64,000 nucleotides of DNA from Zygaena filipendulae (lineage: Eukaryota > Arthropoda > Insecta > Lepidoptera > Zygaenidae), in assembly GCA_907165275.2 (NCBI GenBank), contig OU015650.1, positions 8,028,001-8,092,000 on the forward strand. The letters run 5' to 3'. Positions 35,301 to 46,300 of the stretch are shown piece after piece (the first letter of the stretch is position 1; every line of letters starts with the position of its first letter). A program made the position numbers and the translations under genes. The notes beneath the pieces are model-generated. The model was not told the DNA's origin, searched no databases, and worked only from the letters and a program-made list of their open reading frames with translations.

Positions 35301-38300
35301 TTACAAACAGAGCCGTGGGTAACAGCTAGTAAATTATGAGAGCCGCAAAGTAGAGATGAAACGGATATCCGGTAACTATCCGGTATCCTGCTTATCCGGC
35401 CTTGTTTTCACTATTCGGCCGGATACCGGATAGTAAAAACACCAAAGTAAAAAAAGATCACGACGAGAAGTGAAGAAACAATAGAATAAACAAACAAACT
35501 GAGGAACAAACACAAACTGACTCACGTGATAACACTCGAACGCCCCCGAGTAGTCCCGATCTCCGCTCACGTGCGATAACACCCGGACGCGCCCGGATAT
35601 TTCCGATTTCGTTCACCGCACCTATATTCAAATCAAACTGATCGCGTCATGTAATACGATAAAGGGCCGAATATCCTGTAGCCGGATATCCAGTGCTTCG
35701 GCCTCGTAGCTTGCCGAATATTCGGTATCCAGTATCCGGCCAAACCACTATTCGTTTCATCTCTACCGCAAAAATACAAATCTGAACATAATATGGCGTT
35801 GGCGCCTAAATTAAAGTGATATAAAATTTTATATCACTTTAATTTTTGGAAAAACGTTAAAATTGACAAAATTTGACGTTTTTTTTGTTATTTAATGAGT
35901 CATGCGTGTTTTAATACGTCATCTTCTAATATATAAAATTCTCGTGTCACAATGTCCGATTTGTATGAAATTTTGTATGCATATTCAGTATGTCTGAGAA
36001 TCGGACAACATCTATTTTTCATCCCCCTAAAGCGAGTTCCTGCGGGTGTAACCGCGGGGCACAGCTAGTAATATATAAAAATTAATTCCTGTTCGTTTGT
36101 CTTGCTAAAACTCGAGAGTGTCTGGACCGATTTAGCTAATTCTGATCTTGAAAGTTTTGTGGAAGTTCAGGGAAGTTTTAAACAGTGAGGGAATCCCGAA
36201 ACTCACGTGGGTGAAACAGCGGGGCACAGCTAGTAATAATAATAAATAAGTAAGTATTCCTTAATAACGCAATTTTTGACCTCTATACCGTTTGGTTTTG
36301 GACCCTAATCGAGGCTCGTCGCACGAGTGCCATTCATGCCATGCTGATTGCTGACTGATAACATCGAGGCAGTAACATTTAAGTAGATATCTATTGCATG
36401 TCAATGATCACAGAAATTGTTCGGTTGAAAATTCATTAGAAATCTTTTTAGCACGATTCTATTTTGGCCTACGCCCACTCTGCATTGCCTGCACCAAAAC
36501 CACAATACATATTTCAAGTTGTAACATCCAATAAATCGGCGTCAGAAGTAAAATGGAGAGAGTTGACCAAGAGTCATCAAAATATATTCTTTGCTTACCA
36601 TGGCACACGTTTGGAAAACTTTTACTCGATATTGAATTTTGGTCTGCAGCAACATTTAAATAAGGTATGTGATGTGGTTACTGGTTTTATAAAATAGATT
36701 GTATACCTACCTATTACTTAATTTTAATAATTTTAATTTCTAGTTTTTAATTATGATAAGACGTAGGTATTTTCTATTTTTTTTATTCATTACTAGCTGT
36801 GCCCCGCGGTTTCACCCGCGGTAATTTCGGAGTTCCCGCTGGAATTCCGGGATAAAAAGTACCCTGTGTCCTTCTCAGTACCCCTGACAACATGCATGCC
36901 AAATTTCATCTAAATCCGTTCAGCCGTTTTTGCGTGATTGAGTAAACGTATGCGAGGATAAGAGCTCGAAAGCGCATTTTCATCCGACTTGCTTCAAATT
37001 TATCGTCACTGCTCAGCTCCTATGTGTCTTAGCGTTATGTTATATAGTCTATAACCTGCCCAGGAGTATTGACTATAATCGTACCAAGTTTGGTTAAAAT
37101 CCCTTCAGTAGTTTTTGATCCATGCGTGCACATACAGACAGACAGAAACAAATTTACTGATTGCATTTTTGGCATCAGTATCGATCACCATTCATCCTCC
37201 AATATTAATTTAATATTCAATGTACATAATTTACCTCTCTACAGTTTTATTAGATGTTATATAGCCTATAATCCTTCCTTTCCTGTCCAAAGTACTCGAG
37301 CGCCTAGTACACCATCAACTTAGCCTTTTTCTAACAAAAAATAATCTCCTTAATCCTTTCCAGTCAGGTTTCCGTCCTGGACATAGCACTGTTACAGCTT
37401 TGGTCAGGGTTACTGATGATATACGACAAGCTATGGAGAATCGGCAGTTGACGATTTTGTCACTGCTCGATTTCAGTAGCGCCTTCAACTCAGTCGACTT
37501 TGACATTTTGTTGGCGTTAATTGGTTCTCTCAACATATCTCCAGAGGTGATTGGCTGGTTTCGTAGTTATCTATACGGGCGCCGGCAACGTATTCGTGTT
37601 GAAGATTCTTTTTCCAGCTGGTGCAAAATATCTGCCGGTGTCCCGCAAGGTGGCGTGTTGTCTCCGCTTCTCTTTGCCATTTTCATCAATAGTATCTCCC
37701 AGAACCTCTCTTCTTCCTACCATCTTTATGCAGACGATCTCCAAATCTATACGCATGCTACTATAGACAATTTCTGCACGGCTATACATACAACGAACAA
37801 TGACTTAGAGCGAATTTTACAATGGAGCGAGGCATACGGGCTAAAGGTAAACCCTACCAAAACTCAGGTTATAATAATTGGTAGCACAGGTTTTGTCTCT
37901 GGAGTTGACTTGAATTCTCTGCCTCCAGTTATGTTTGACGGAGTAGTCATACCAGTTAGCGCCACGGTAAAAAACTTGGGAGTTGTGATTGATAGGACCT
38001 TATCTTGGAAACCACACCTAGAAATGGTGAGCCGGAAAATGTTCGCATCTGCGGGTTTGCTAAGACGACTACGTAATTTTCTTCCAACTGCTACTAAAGT
38101 TGCGTTAGCACAATCACTCCTTTTACCAATTCTCGACTATGCCGACACCTGCTTTACTAACATTAGCGAGGAGCAACTAAATAAACTTGAGCGCCTCCAG
38201 AATTTCTGCATCCGGTTCATATTTGGTCTACGCAAATATGACCACGTCTCTGAATTTCGCACCAAGCTCAAGTGGCTCCCGATTCGCCTTCGCAGGAATG

Positions 38301-41300
38301 CTCACGTCCTTTTCCTTCTATATAGCATACTGTTCAATCCATCTACCCCCACCTACCTAAAAGACCACTTCGTATTTCAGTCTTCTTCCCATAACCTGCC
38401 TGTTCGATCATCCCGGAACTTACTTCTAATGATTCCTGCCCATAAAACCAACTTTTATGATTATTCCTTCTCTGTACAAGCAGTCCGTTTGTGGAATTCG
38501 CTACCTGTAGAGGTGCGAATGGCCAAATCATTACCTATCTTCAAGGGCCTGGTGAAGACTTTCTACCTCACTCATGGATCGTAACTTGCTGTAGATTAAC
38601 ATTTATAGTATGCACCTGTGTTTTATCACATTTATAAAGTTAGTATAATTATATTGTACGTATATATTTTTCTGTATGTATATTTTATATCTATGCGCGT
38701 ATCTTTGTATACCTTTTTTATGTATTTTTATTATATCTTTTTTATGTATTTTTATTTATGTTCTATGTGTATATTTTGTATTATTATTTTGTATTATCTT
38801 ATGATTCCTGTTCTACCTATATTATACCAAATCAATATATAAATTCTCTGTATTTGTCCTATCCACCCAAAGGTTGTCTGGAAGAGATCGCTAGTAAAGC
38901 GATAAGACCGCCTTTTGTATGCCCTTAGTTATAAGTTTCTGTAAACACACTGTAAAATTATTTTGGTGTACAATAAAGTGTATTCTATTCTATTCTATCT
39001 ATTCTAACCTGCCCAGGAGTATTGACTACAATCGTACCAAGTTTGGTTAAAATCCCTTCAGTAGTTTTTGATCCATGCGTGCACATAAAGACAGACAGAC
39101 AGACAGACAGACAGACACAAAAATTTACTGATTGCATTTTTGGCATCAGTATCGATCACCATTCATCCTCCCGCCACCAACCGTTCCCGGTGCAAAGGTG
39201 CCATACGAATGCTGGATAGGCGATAGCAATGGCTAACCTCTGCACCAAGAACGTGCGGGAATGTTTTTTAATTATTAATTTTAAGCTGGCACTACTGCGT
39301 TATACGTCTTTTCAGGAGTATAGGTAAAAGAAGATCAAAGAGCTGACAATTTCTCTCGATTATTTACGATCCGGTAAGATCCGGCGATCTGCCGCCGCCA
39401 CCCGCGCATCCTTTCGTCTGTTTTTATGTCTCACGACCGCACTAAGAGACATTATAATGATTACTTAATTTTAAGTCAAGATTTTAAAAACAAAACTGCC
39501 GCACTCATAGACGTTCATTAAGTTAATGTTACTTGGCAGTAATCATCATTAAAACGACTCCCTTCAGTCAGTGTTCTTTTCTTTGACAGAAGAAACTTGT
39601 GTACCTACCAATATTATAACAAACACAATAAAAATATAGGTAATGTATTGGTAAAGCGAAGCAAAGAATTAAGTAGGTAAATAGATAACATAGAAATTAC
39701 GCAAAGTGATGCAATTTCACGCGGGTGGTGGAACCAGATTACTATACGTTTCTTGGCACGTACCTTATTTCGAGCTGTTCCACGCATAGGTACACTCAAT
39801 TGTTTTTGTGATTCATCATTCAATTTCTAACGAAACTTTGAATGAAACTAAACTCTATGTATAATATTTCTATGGTAGCTAATTTATTGTACCTATCTAG
39901 TATTTAATGAATTATAATTATGATCACATTCAGAATACGTTGCTAAATAACGGGGCATATATGTCACCGGAGTTGAGTGTCAGCCTACCGTACAGCCACG
40001 GAGGATTCGGATGGGGCGCCAGTTGTATCGGTGGTCACCTCTCTTGCATAGCGATGTGTGAAGTTATTGACGCTCCGGAAGGAATCAATTATCAAAAACC
40101 AGTTTCTAATGAAGGTGATTTTCTATGATATTTTTAACAAACTTTAAAAGAGGAGAAGGTTTATTTCTTTTCCTAACATAAGTATTTATTTTATGATAAA
40201 TTATTTGTTACACTCATGATGCAAGTATCTATAGACTTCGAACTGACTGACCAATCAATCACGTAAGTTAAACTTATACAAAATTAAAGAACGCTGTTTA
40301 AGTAGGTACTTATTTTTTTTCTAAACGTTCAGGAGATGGAGTTTATGAAGAAGACCGACAGAAAATATCTGTAGATCAATGCTCCGATGGACAGCTGTCA
40401 CATTACATTGTCACAAATTGTGATTTGGTTAGAGTTCGATACTTCCTTGTGTACGCGAAACAGCCTGCTTCGATGCGTTTTCCGACTAACAGCTCCAACA
40501 GAAATGGTTAGTAAATAATATTACCTACTTACGATAGGTCATCATCATCATCATCAGCCAAAAGACGTTCACTGCTGTACATAGACCTCCTCCAAGGATC
40601 GCCACAACGACCGGTCCTGCGCTTTCCGCATCCAATGGCGTCCCGCAAACTTTACCAAGTCATCGCTCCACCTTGTAGCGGGCCTACCCACGTCCCACAC
40701 TGCGTCTTCCGGTTCGTGGTCGCCACTCAAAAGGTTTCTTGCTCCATCGCTCGCTCATTCGCTCTTCGAGCCTTCTTGCACGCCATTGGAAGCGGGAAGC
40801 GCAGGATTAGGGCCGTGGTTAGGGTGATCTTTAACTAAATGATTGTATGGCGCACGAGGCCCCATGAGTGCGTTTGTTTACTTAGTTTTTTGTTTCAACT
40901 ATAGTGGACGAATGGCGAGACTATACGTACTACTACAGATGTCACAGGAGTTGTATTTTCAATACATAAAAACAGTGATGTAAAGAACCTACATTTTATT
41001 ACTGGAATATCTAGGCGGTTTCTATACCTTCCTGAAGACGGCTCCCAGAAAACGTCACAGCCATGAATTGGATGACAGGAATCACTTGCATGCCTCCTGT
41101 CATTACATTCATAGATACATCGAAAGAAAGTCTCTACGAAAGTCGAAATAGACGTTAAGGGAAGTGGACTTTTAGGACAACAGAATTAACAACTGACATC
41201 CGGTAGACGAATCTAACTCACTGGAAGAGTACCTACGCTTTCGCGGCTGAACGGCTAAACCGATCCCACGAAATTTTGCATACACGTTGTCAGCCGTATC

Positions 41301-41758
41301 TACAGAGAAGGACATAGCTGTACTTTTTATTCCGGAGTTCCCGGGAGAACTTTGAAATTACCGCGAGTGAAACCGCGGGAAACAGCTAGTATTATATAAT
41401 TAGTACCCACCGTATGCGTCTGCATTTACCTATAACTTAGGCACAATAGGGATTTTTGTCGCGTTAATACCGCCCGCCAGAGTCACCCTTACCTACATAA
41501 TATAATTCTATATATTATAAAGCATAATTTGGAGATAACATATTTTTTATTTACTGGTGATGAAGACACTTTACAGATGTGTCATTTATTTTAGGTGGCC
41601 TTCGTCAGTGGCTTTCTAGACACAAACTATTTTCGATTCTACTCGGCTACGGATTGATGCTGGCAACTATTGGTTTCGCGAACAATCAACCCATCAATTA
41701 CTACTACAAAATACTGCTGAAGAAGCTTGACATTGCGTATAGTAGTGTAAAAGTATAG
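29321..41758 (+). CDS. PARP16: PARP16, tail-anchored mono-ADP-ribosyltransferase
   Basis: Exons 29321-29451, 31786-31930, 34795-34950, 36452-36664, 39934-40114, 40333-40506 and 41595-41758 join in phase to 387 codons plus stop. PARP16 transfers single ADP-ribose units from NAD to ER-stress kinases PERK and IRE1 and to karyopherin, and is anchored in the ER/nuclear envelope by its C-terminus. The N-terminal alpha-helical part is seen in SLFVAAAFSFRYESCLRPFP. The catalytic fold shows HGTRLENFYSIL (His194), NGAYMSPE (Tyr224) and LVRVRYFLVY (Tyr312). This is the H-Y-Y triad of mono-transferases, not H-Y-E. LLGYGLMLATIGFA near the C-terminus is the membrane segment. It is about 65 residues longer than the human protein, mainly in an acidic N-terminus. 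All splice sites are GT/AG. The introns are full of repeats but no exon is broken. Confidence 0.95.
30834..30914. repeat. Two adjacent hairpins
   Basis: CTTTTAGTTTGGAAATGTT at 30834 pairs with its inverse ending at 30887. GTTTGTTTATGC at 30887 pairs with GCATAAACAAAC ending at 30914. The two stems share a base pair position and would stack. Confidence 0.8.
31105..31562 (+). repeat. RTE-type LINE tail with internal triplication
   Basis: The GGAGTTCCCGCGGGAATTCC core occurs at about 31256 and 31393, and a degenerate form lies near 31140. Each is followed by TAGCTTCCTAT and a GGTTCAGTAGAT-like block, giving a period of about 137 bp. Ends TTTATAATATTAGGATAGAT. Confidence 0.7.
31981..32370 (+). 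repeat. SINE-like repeat in PARP16 intron 2
   Basis: Contains a B-box-like GGTTCGAACCC near 32071 and ends GGTAATCACTTACCATCAGG, then CCCGTTTGCCCCCTATGACA and poly-A. The same 3' end without the head occurs at 31024-31080. The 110-codon minus frame and 77-codon plus frame here are repeat sequence. Confidence 0.7.
33099..33617. mobile_element. MITE interrupted by an RTE tail
   Basis: Outer ends: GGCGGGAATACACTTGAG and, inverted, GGCGGAATCATACTTGTG. Both run into GTCGTATCGTGTT-type sequence. A second inverted pair (GACAGAAGCATA near 33436 / TATGCTTCTGTC near 33562) lies inside. The RTE tail 33137-33432 was inserted later. Confidence 0.7.
33137..33432 (+). repeat. RTE-type LINE tail nested in a MITE
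   Basis: Starts TAGCTGTTCCCTGCGGTTTC, contains CGGAGTTCCCGTGGGACTTC and ends CATTTATAATATTAGTAAG. Confidence 0.7.
34360..34530 (-). repeat. RTE-type LINE tail, reverse orientation
   Basis: Begins ATTATAATGCGAATGTGTTT and ends near GGAACAGTTAGTA. About 265 bp upstream of PARP16 exon 3. Confidence 0.5.
35352..35764. mobile_element. 413-bp MITE, GAGATGAAACG ends, TA duplication
   Basis: Left TA-GAGATGAAACGGATATCC and right CGTTTCATCTC-TA are inverted ends flanked by TA. The interior is dominated by repeated CCGGATA and TATCCGG words. Lies in the intron between PARP16 exons 3 and 4. Confidence 0.8.
35925..36240 (-). repeat. Two tandem RTE-type tail copies, reverse orientation
   Basis: Both copies end GCGGGGCACAGCTAGTAAT (at about 36072 and 36236) and start near AATATATAAAATT. 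Confidence 0.6.
36793..37000 (+). repeat. RTE-type LINE tail copy
   Basis: ACTAGCTGTGCCCCGCGGTT, GGAATTCCGGGATAAAAAG and AAATCCGTTCAGCCGTTTTT in family order. About 130 bp downstream of PARP16 exon 4. Confidence 0.75.
37053..37200 (+). repeat. Left direct repeat flanking the LINE
   Basis: AACCTGCCCAGGAGTATTGA through ATTCATCCTCC. It is repeated at 39006-39171 with few changes apart from extra GACA units. It belongs to the same repeat class as the RTE tail immediately upstream. Confidence 0.85.
37274..38584 (+). CDS. Non-LTR retrotransposon reverse transcriptase (C-terminal part)
   Basis: Open throughout. The frame enters with PFLSKVLERLVHHQL and then FQSGFRPGHSTVTAL (RT block 2), LDFSSAFNSVDFDIL (block 3/A with catalytic Asp), GVPQGGVLSPLLFAIFI (block B) and YHLYADDLQIYTH (YADD, block C). 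KLNPTKTQ-type and LGVVID motifs follow, then a C-terminal tail ending VRLWNSLPVEVR, typical of jockey and CR1 clade LINEs. The first 42 codons precede any good start codon. The intact frame indicates a young insertion. Confidence 0.9.
   Translation, partial: LPFLSKVLERLVHHQLSLFLTKNNLLNPFQSGFRPGHSTVTALVRVTDDIRQAMENRQLTILSLLDFSSAFNSVDFDILLALIGSLNISPEVIGWFRSYLYGRRQRIRVEDSFSSWCKISAGVPQGGVLSPLLFAIFINSISQNLSSSYHLYADDLQIYTHATIDNFCTAIHTTNNDLERILQWSEAYGLKVNPTKTQVIIIGSTGFVSGVDLNSLPPVMFDGVVIPVSATVKNLGVVIDRTLSWKPHLEMVSRKMFASAGLLRRLRNFLPTATKVALAQSLLLPILDYADTCFTNISEEQLNKLERLQNFCIRFIFGLRKYDHVSEFRTKLKWLPIRLRRNAHVLFLLYSILFNPSTPTYLKDHFVFQSSSHNLPVRSSRNLLLMIPAHKTNFYDYSFSVQAVRLWNSLPVEVRMAKSLPIFKGLVKTFYLTHGS
37274..39005 (+). 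mobile_element. 5'-truncated jockey/CR1-like LINE
   Basis: The reverse-transcriptase frame is already open at the left junction (37274), so the element lost its 5' part, including ORF1 and endonuclease. About 400 bp of 3' UTR follows the ORF and ends in AATAAAG plus TTCTA/ATTCT repeats instead of poly-A. Inserted in the intron between PARP16 exons 4 and 5, in the sense direction. Confidence 0.85.
39006..39171 (+). repeat. Right direct repeat flanking the LINE
   Basis: Copy of 37053-37200, longer because of a (GACA)n expansion near 39092-39116. Confidence 0.85.
40535..40660 (+). repeat. SINE-like fragment (TCATCATCATCAGCC)
   Basis: Starts with ATCATCATCATCATCAGCC and carries GACGTTCACTGCTGTACATA and CCAAGGATCGCCACAACGAC. 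Parts of the same unit recur at about 59493-60050. Lies between PARP16 exons 6 and 7. Confidence 0.65.
41215..41395 (-). repeat. RTE-type LINE tail, reverse orientation
   Basis: Ends CCGCGGGAAACAGCTAGTAT and contains GGACATAGCTGTACTTTTTA. Directly upstream of the last PARP16 exon. Confidence 0.6.
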
Positions 41759-42154
41759 TTAATTTATAATAATTACGAAAGAGTAACTGGGTCTTCATTT
41801 AAATTTTAAGTGTTATTTTATCTTACTGCCTATACTTAATACTAATAATCATGAAATTAAAAGTTTTAAAGACAATAGATATATAAATTCGGTTATTATA
41901 ATTTTAGATTAAGTTAGATTCATATAATAGCGGGATAAATATATTAAATAACTATAGGTAGGTACATGCGCATTAGCTTCAGGGGGTTCGCGTTGTTAGT
42001 TATAGGACTTATATAGGTAGGTACTGGATATCGTATGCAACAATACCCAACTATGCTTTCCCTATATCTATACACATTGATACTATTTATAAATAAAATG
42101 TAAGTGTCTCTTCCAAATAAATAGATACAGAAACACTCACAGATATCTAATGTA

Positions 42155-42245
42155 ATAAGGAGTAACTTAGGCTATTCTTTATCTTAGAATTCCCGCGGGA
42201 ACTCCGATATTAACGCGGGCGAAACCGCGGGGAACAGCTAGTACT
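42155..42245 (-). repeat. RTE-type LINE tail fragment
   Basis: Short copy: GAATTCCCGCGGGAACTCCG, then ACCGCGGGGAACAGCTAGTA. Intergenic, between PARP16 and the esterase gene. Confidence 0.6.
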
Positions 42246-42487
42246 ACTTATATTTGTATAAATAGTTACTGCAATTATTATTACTTGACTTTAGAGATCA
42301 TAACGATGATCACATCTCCCATGCAACCGTTTTGAAAAGTTGTTCCAATCGTAGGCCGTAGCCATAGCAAAGTTTCTGATACTCTAAATTTCTATCACCA
42401 ATCTAGTTATTGTTTTACATACTCGTAAGTTAATTAAAATAATAATGAATGCGTCAACTAAATTGTTGTTACAATAAATACAAAAAA

Positions 42488-43115
42488 TAATCGCCAAGTG
42501 CGAGTCGGACTCGCGCACCGAGGGTTCCGTACCTACAAACTTATATATCTACGAGTAAATATACCTACCTAAATAGTTCGTCGTAACCTGGTTTGAAGAA
42601 AAAACATTGTCGTTGGAAAATTTGGAAAACTATTGTATACATATATGCACATTGGTCGTGGTCGGTTTACGAACTGCAAATAAATTTATACCAGCAAAAA
42701 CGTCTTTTTTGTGATGTAACTACCTACAAATTTAAAGTTTTTGGATTTTTTCCTTTAGTTGCGCTTTAAGACTATACTATATAATACTGAATACCTATTA
42801 TATGCTTCATCCCAAATTTTAAGATTCCATGTCAACGGACAGTACGGTTTTGATTATCTTGCGAATGCATAATATTAGATACTAGCTGTTCCCCCGGGGT
42901 TTCACCCGCGGCGATTCTGGAGTTTTCGCGGGAACTCCGGGTTACAATATAGCCTATGGCACTCACAAGTAACGTTACTTTCTACTGGCAAAAGAACTTT
43001 CATTATCGGTTCAGTAGATTCAGAGATTAGAAAAAGCATTTTGACAGACAGACAGACAGACGGACAACAAACTTTCTTTAAGGGTGCTTTCTTCCTTTAG
43101 CGGTACGGAACACTA
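42488..43115. repeat. GCCAAGTGCGAGTCGGACTC repeat with inserted RTE tail
   Basis: Left end GCCAAGTGCGAGTCGGACTC, then GCACCGAGGGTTCCGTA. Right end TTTAGCGGTACGGAACACTA. This dispersed repeat is common in lepidopteran genomes. An RTE tail occupies about 42880-43060 inside it. Confidence 0.7.
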
Positions 43116-43377
43116 AAAAAAACGAATATAGTATAGAACAAAAGTCCTTCGCTCTCACTATGGTTGTATACGGTACTGTCGTCATGCACTGTGGCGTAAT
43201 CGTTGTGCGATCTAATTTTCATTGTATCAATTATATTGTCCATAGCTTGTCCACTATGGTCAAATATCAGTCTCATCTCGCACACTGCCTGTGTGCCAGC
43301 TTGTATCTATGTACGATATTAACTGGTTATAAATCTAAAATAAGTAGTTGCCTATAGGTTACTTGCAAACTTATAAA

Positions 43378-46300
43378 ATGAATAACAAAATATTACGTTT
43401 TTATTTTTGGTTGCTTTCTTCGATATCATACGTTTTTACACAAGATCCTGTCGCAAACCTTCCACAGGGCCGAATAGTTGGGGTAAGTTAATAATAATAA
43501 TAAAAAAAAATTAAAAGGAAAAATAAGTTATAGGTAAGTATGAGTATATGAGTTGCAAATATGTATTTACAGGGTTGAAAGTATACACCGTTATAAACAT
43601 ATTTATAAAATAAAAAAGATAAAAAAAAATTTAAACAAAATCAATCAAAAAGAAAACCTGTGAAGGCGCTTGCCGCTCAATCGCTTTACACCCCGTTCCC
43701 ACTTGTCGGCTGTCGGATCCGGATTGTAAATATTTGCAGCTAATTTTACTACATATATAACACGTGGTAATATTAACTGCAGTTATTTACAGGGCTGAAA
43801 GTATACGTTATAACAAACGGGATAAGCGAAAAAATAACATTATAAGTTCGGTAGTTTTTCAGAATATGAGGAAAATAAATTCATTGAAAAAGGTACACAA
43901 TACACGTATACGTATCACTTATACGTATACAAGGCACGCACTACGCATATAGCGAGCGATGAATCAGCTGTTCAGCTCGATCGAGGTCATTGAACTTAAG
44001 GGCCTATAGGAGGCTAGAACTGCCCCACCTCTCACTTTTGAACCTGTATATCAATAAAAGTATTCAATCAATAATATTGAAAAAAATATATAGTAAAGTT
44101 AAGGATATACACTAAGTCCTATGTGATGTTAAAACACGATTACTAAAAAATTTCTCGATAGAAAAAAATCACAAACTTCCCTCTGATTTATACAAATAAA
44201 CCGCAGAAGTCAATGAATCATTTATCCACACTAATTAAACTTTGTATAGAAACTCAACATAATACAATACGTGTACTATGTGATCTCAATTGAAAATTAT
44301 GTTTTTTTGTTTTTTGTTAGAAATTAAATTCTGATATATTGCGAGTTCACCGCGTTCACCGCTTGAATTCAGTCGCGCTCCGGCATTCGAAAGGGGAACC
44401 CGCGTCGCTTGTCGTCTCTTACACCGACTTATAACCTAGAAATTAAAAGTGCAGTGAAATGGGAAATAATCGGAACAAGAAAAAAAAAAGACGGAATTGG
44501 AGAATAGAAACCGCTAAAAACATGAATAAAATATTAAAGTAAGTACCTATCTACGTATATATATATAATATAAGTTATAAAATGTTTGTTTGCACCTACC
44601 TACTTTGTGTCTGATTATGGTTTGTTGACATGAAATATGATTAAAAAAATGAAATAGGTAATGTACCTATTTATAGTAGTGTGATGAGCAAATAAGTAAA
44701 GTAGGTAGGACTGTTACGTAATCGTATTGTTCCCAACTAACTACAATACATTGTTCATTTTAAAAAATAGACAAATATTGCTCGAAACTGACTGTAATAA
44801 AGAAAATGTACCTGAAGTGGACCTGTGCCCGTGAGTATCATCTAGCTAAGTAAATAAATACACAAATGTTTTCAGAAATAGAGTAACCACAGGTTCTTAG
44901 GTACTTACCTAGGTGCTAGGTAAGTAGGACCTACCTAGTAACTAGGAACCTAAAAACCTACTAGGTAGGTATATAGTATGTCTAAAGTGAAATGTAATCA
45001 TCTTGTTTGTTGAATATGTAACTCCATACACCTACCATCTCTAAATATTAGGGTAATCATCCCAGTAAGTTGCCACGGTCACATTATTTTAGTAGTATGA
45101 ACAAAAGAGAAGTAATAGCCTATTTTGTTACAGAATGCAAATACCAACGGCAGCCATGGCACCCATGGCAACCATGCCAGTAGTTCCAAAAATGCAAACG
45201 AACCTGATTTTACAACGTTACAAACTGTAGAATTGTGAGATTATCTGTCTAAAATTTTATAACATATTCATAACCTTGTACAAAACCTGCTCTTAAGTGT
45301 AATAAATACTTTTCCGAAAACCGCATCAAAATCGGTTCAGTCAAAAGCAAGATTATCATGGAAAAACATAAATACAGTCATACAAGTCAAACAGAGAACC
45401 TCCTAAAAACTGTACTTTTCTGAAAACTGCATCAAAATCAGTTCAGGCAGATGCATGATAATCGCGGACAAACATACATACATACGGTTCAAACTCATAA
45501 CCTTGTACAAAACCTGCTCTTAAGTGTAATAAATACTTTTCCGAAAACCGCATCAAAATCGGTTCAGTCAAAAGCAAGATTATCATGGAAAAACATAAAT
45601 ACAGTCATACAAGTCAAACAGAGAACCTCCTAAAAACTGTACTTTTCTGAAAACTGCATCAAAATCAGTTCAGGCAGATGCATGATAATCGCGGACAAAC
45701 ATACATACATACGGTTCAAACTCATAACCTTGTACAAAACCTGCTCTTAAGTGTAATAAATACTTTTCCGAAAACCGCATCAAAATTGGTTCAGTCAAAA
45801 GCAAGATTATCATGGAAAAACATAAATACAGTCATACAAACTGTACTTTTCTGAAAACTGCATCAAAATCAGTTCAGGCAGATGCATGATAATCGCGGAC
45901 AAACATACATACATACGGTTCAAACTCATAACCTTGTACAAAACCTGCTCTTAAGTGTAATAAATACTTTTCCGAAAACCGCATCAAAATCGGTTCAGTC
46001 AAAAGCAAGATTATCATGGAAAAACATAAATACAGTCATACAAGTCAAACAGAGAACCTCCTTTTTTGAAGTCGGTTAAATAAAGAACAACTGGTTACCT
46101 TATTGTTTAAAAGCAATCTTCCGGGCTAGGTATTTTACATTTTTTATTGATTTAAAAATAGTCATTTTACTGTTACTTACTATGATTGTTACAATAAACA
46201 AATTGTATGAATAAATTTTTCTAGTAAATTTACATAGTTTTATTTAATATTGTGATGATATTGTGTGATAAAAGAACAATGGCAAAATTTCTATAGGAGC

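Noticed and set aside
45269..46075. CRISPR-like array
   Set aside because: Units are 204-227 bp with no short repeat/spacer pattern, in a eukaryotic genome; it is a tandem satellite.
45451..46079. Repeated 60-65-codon frame [18 protein letters not shown], also on the minus strand at 48558-48755
   Set aside because: It is a product of the 227-bp tandem unit and recurs once per unit; nothing else suggests a gene.
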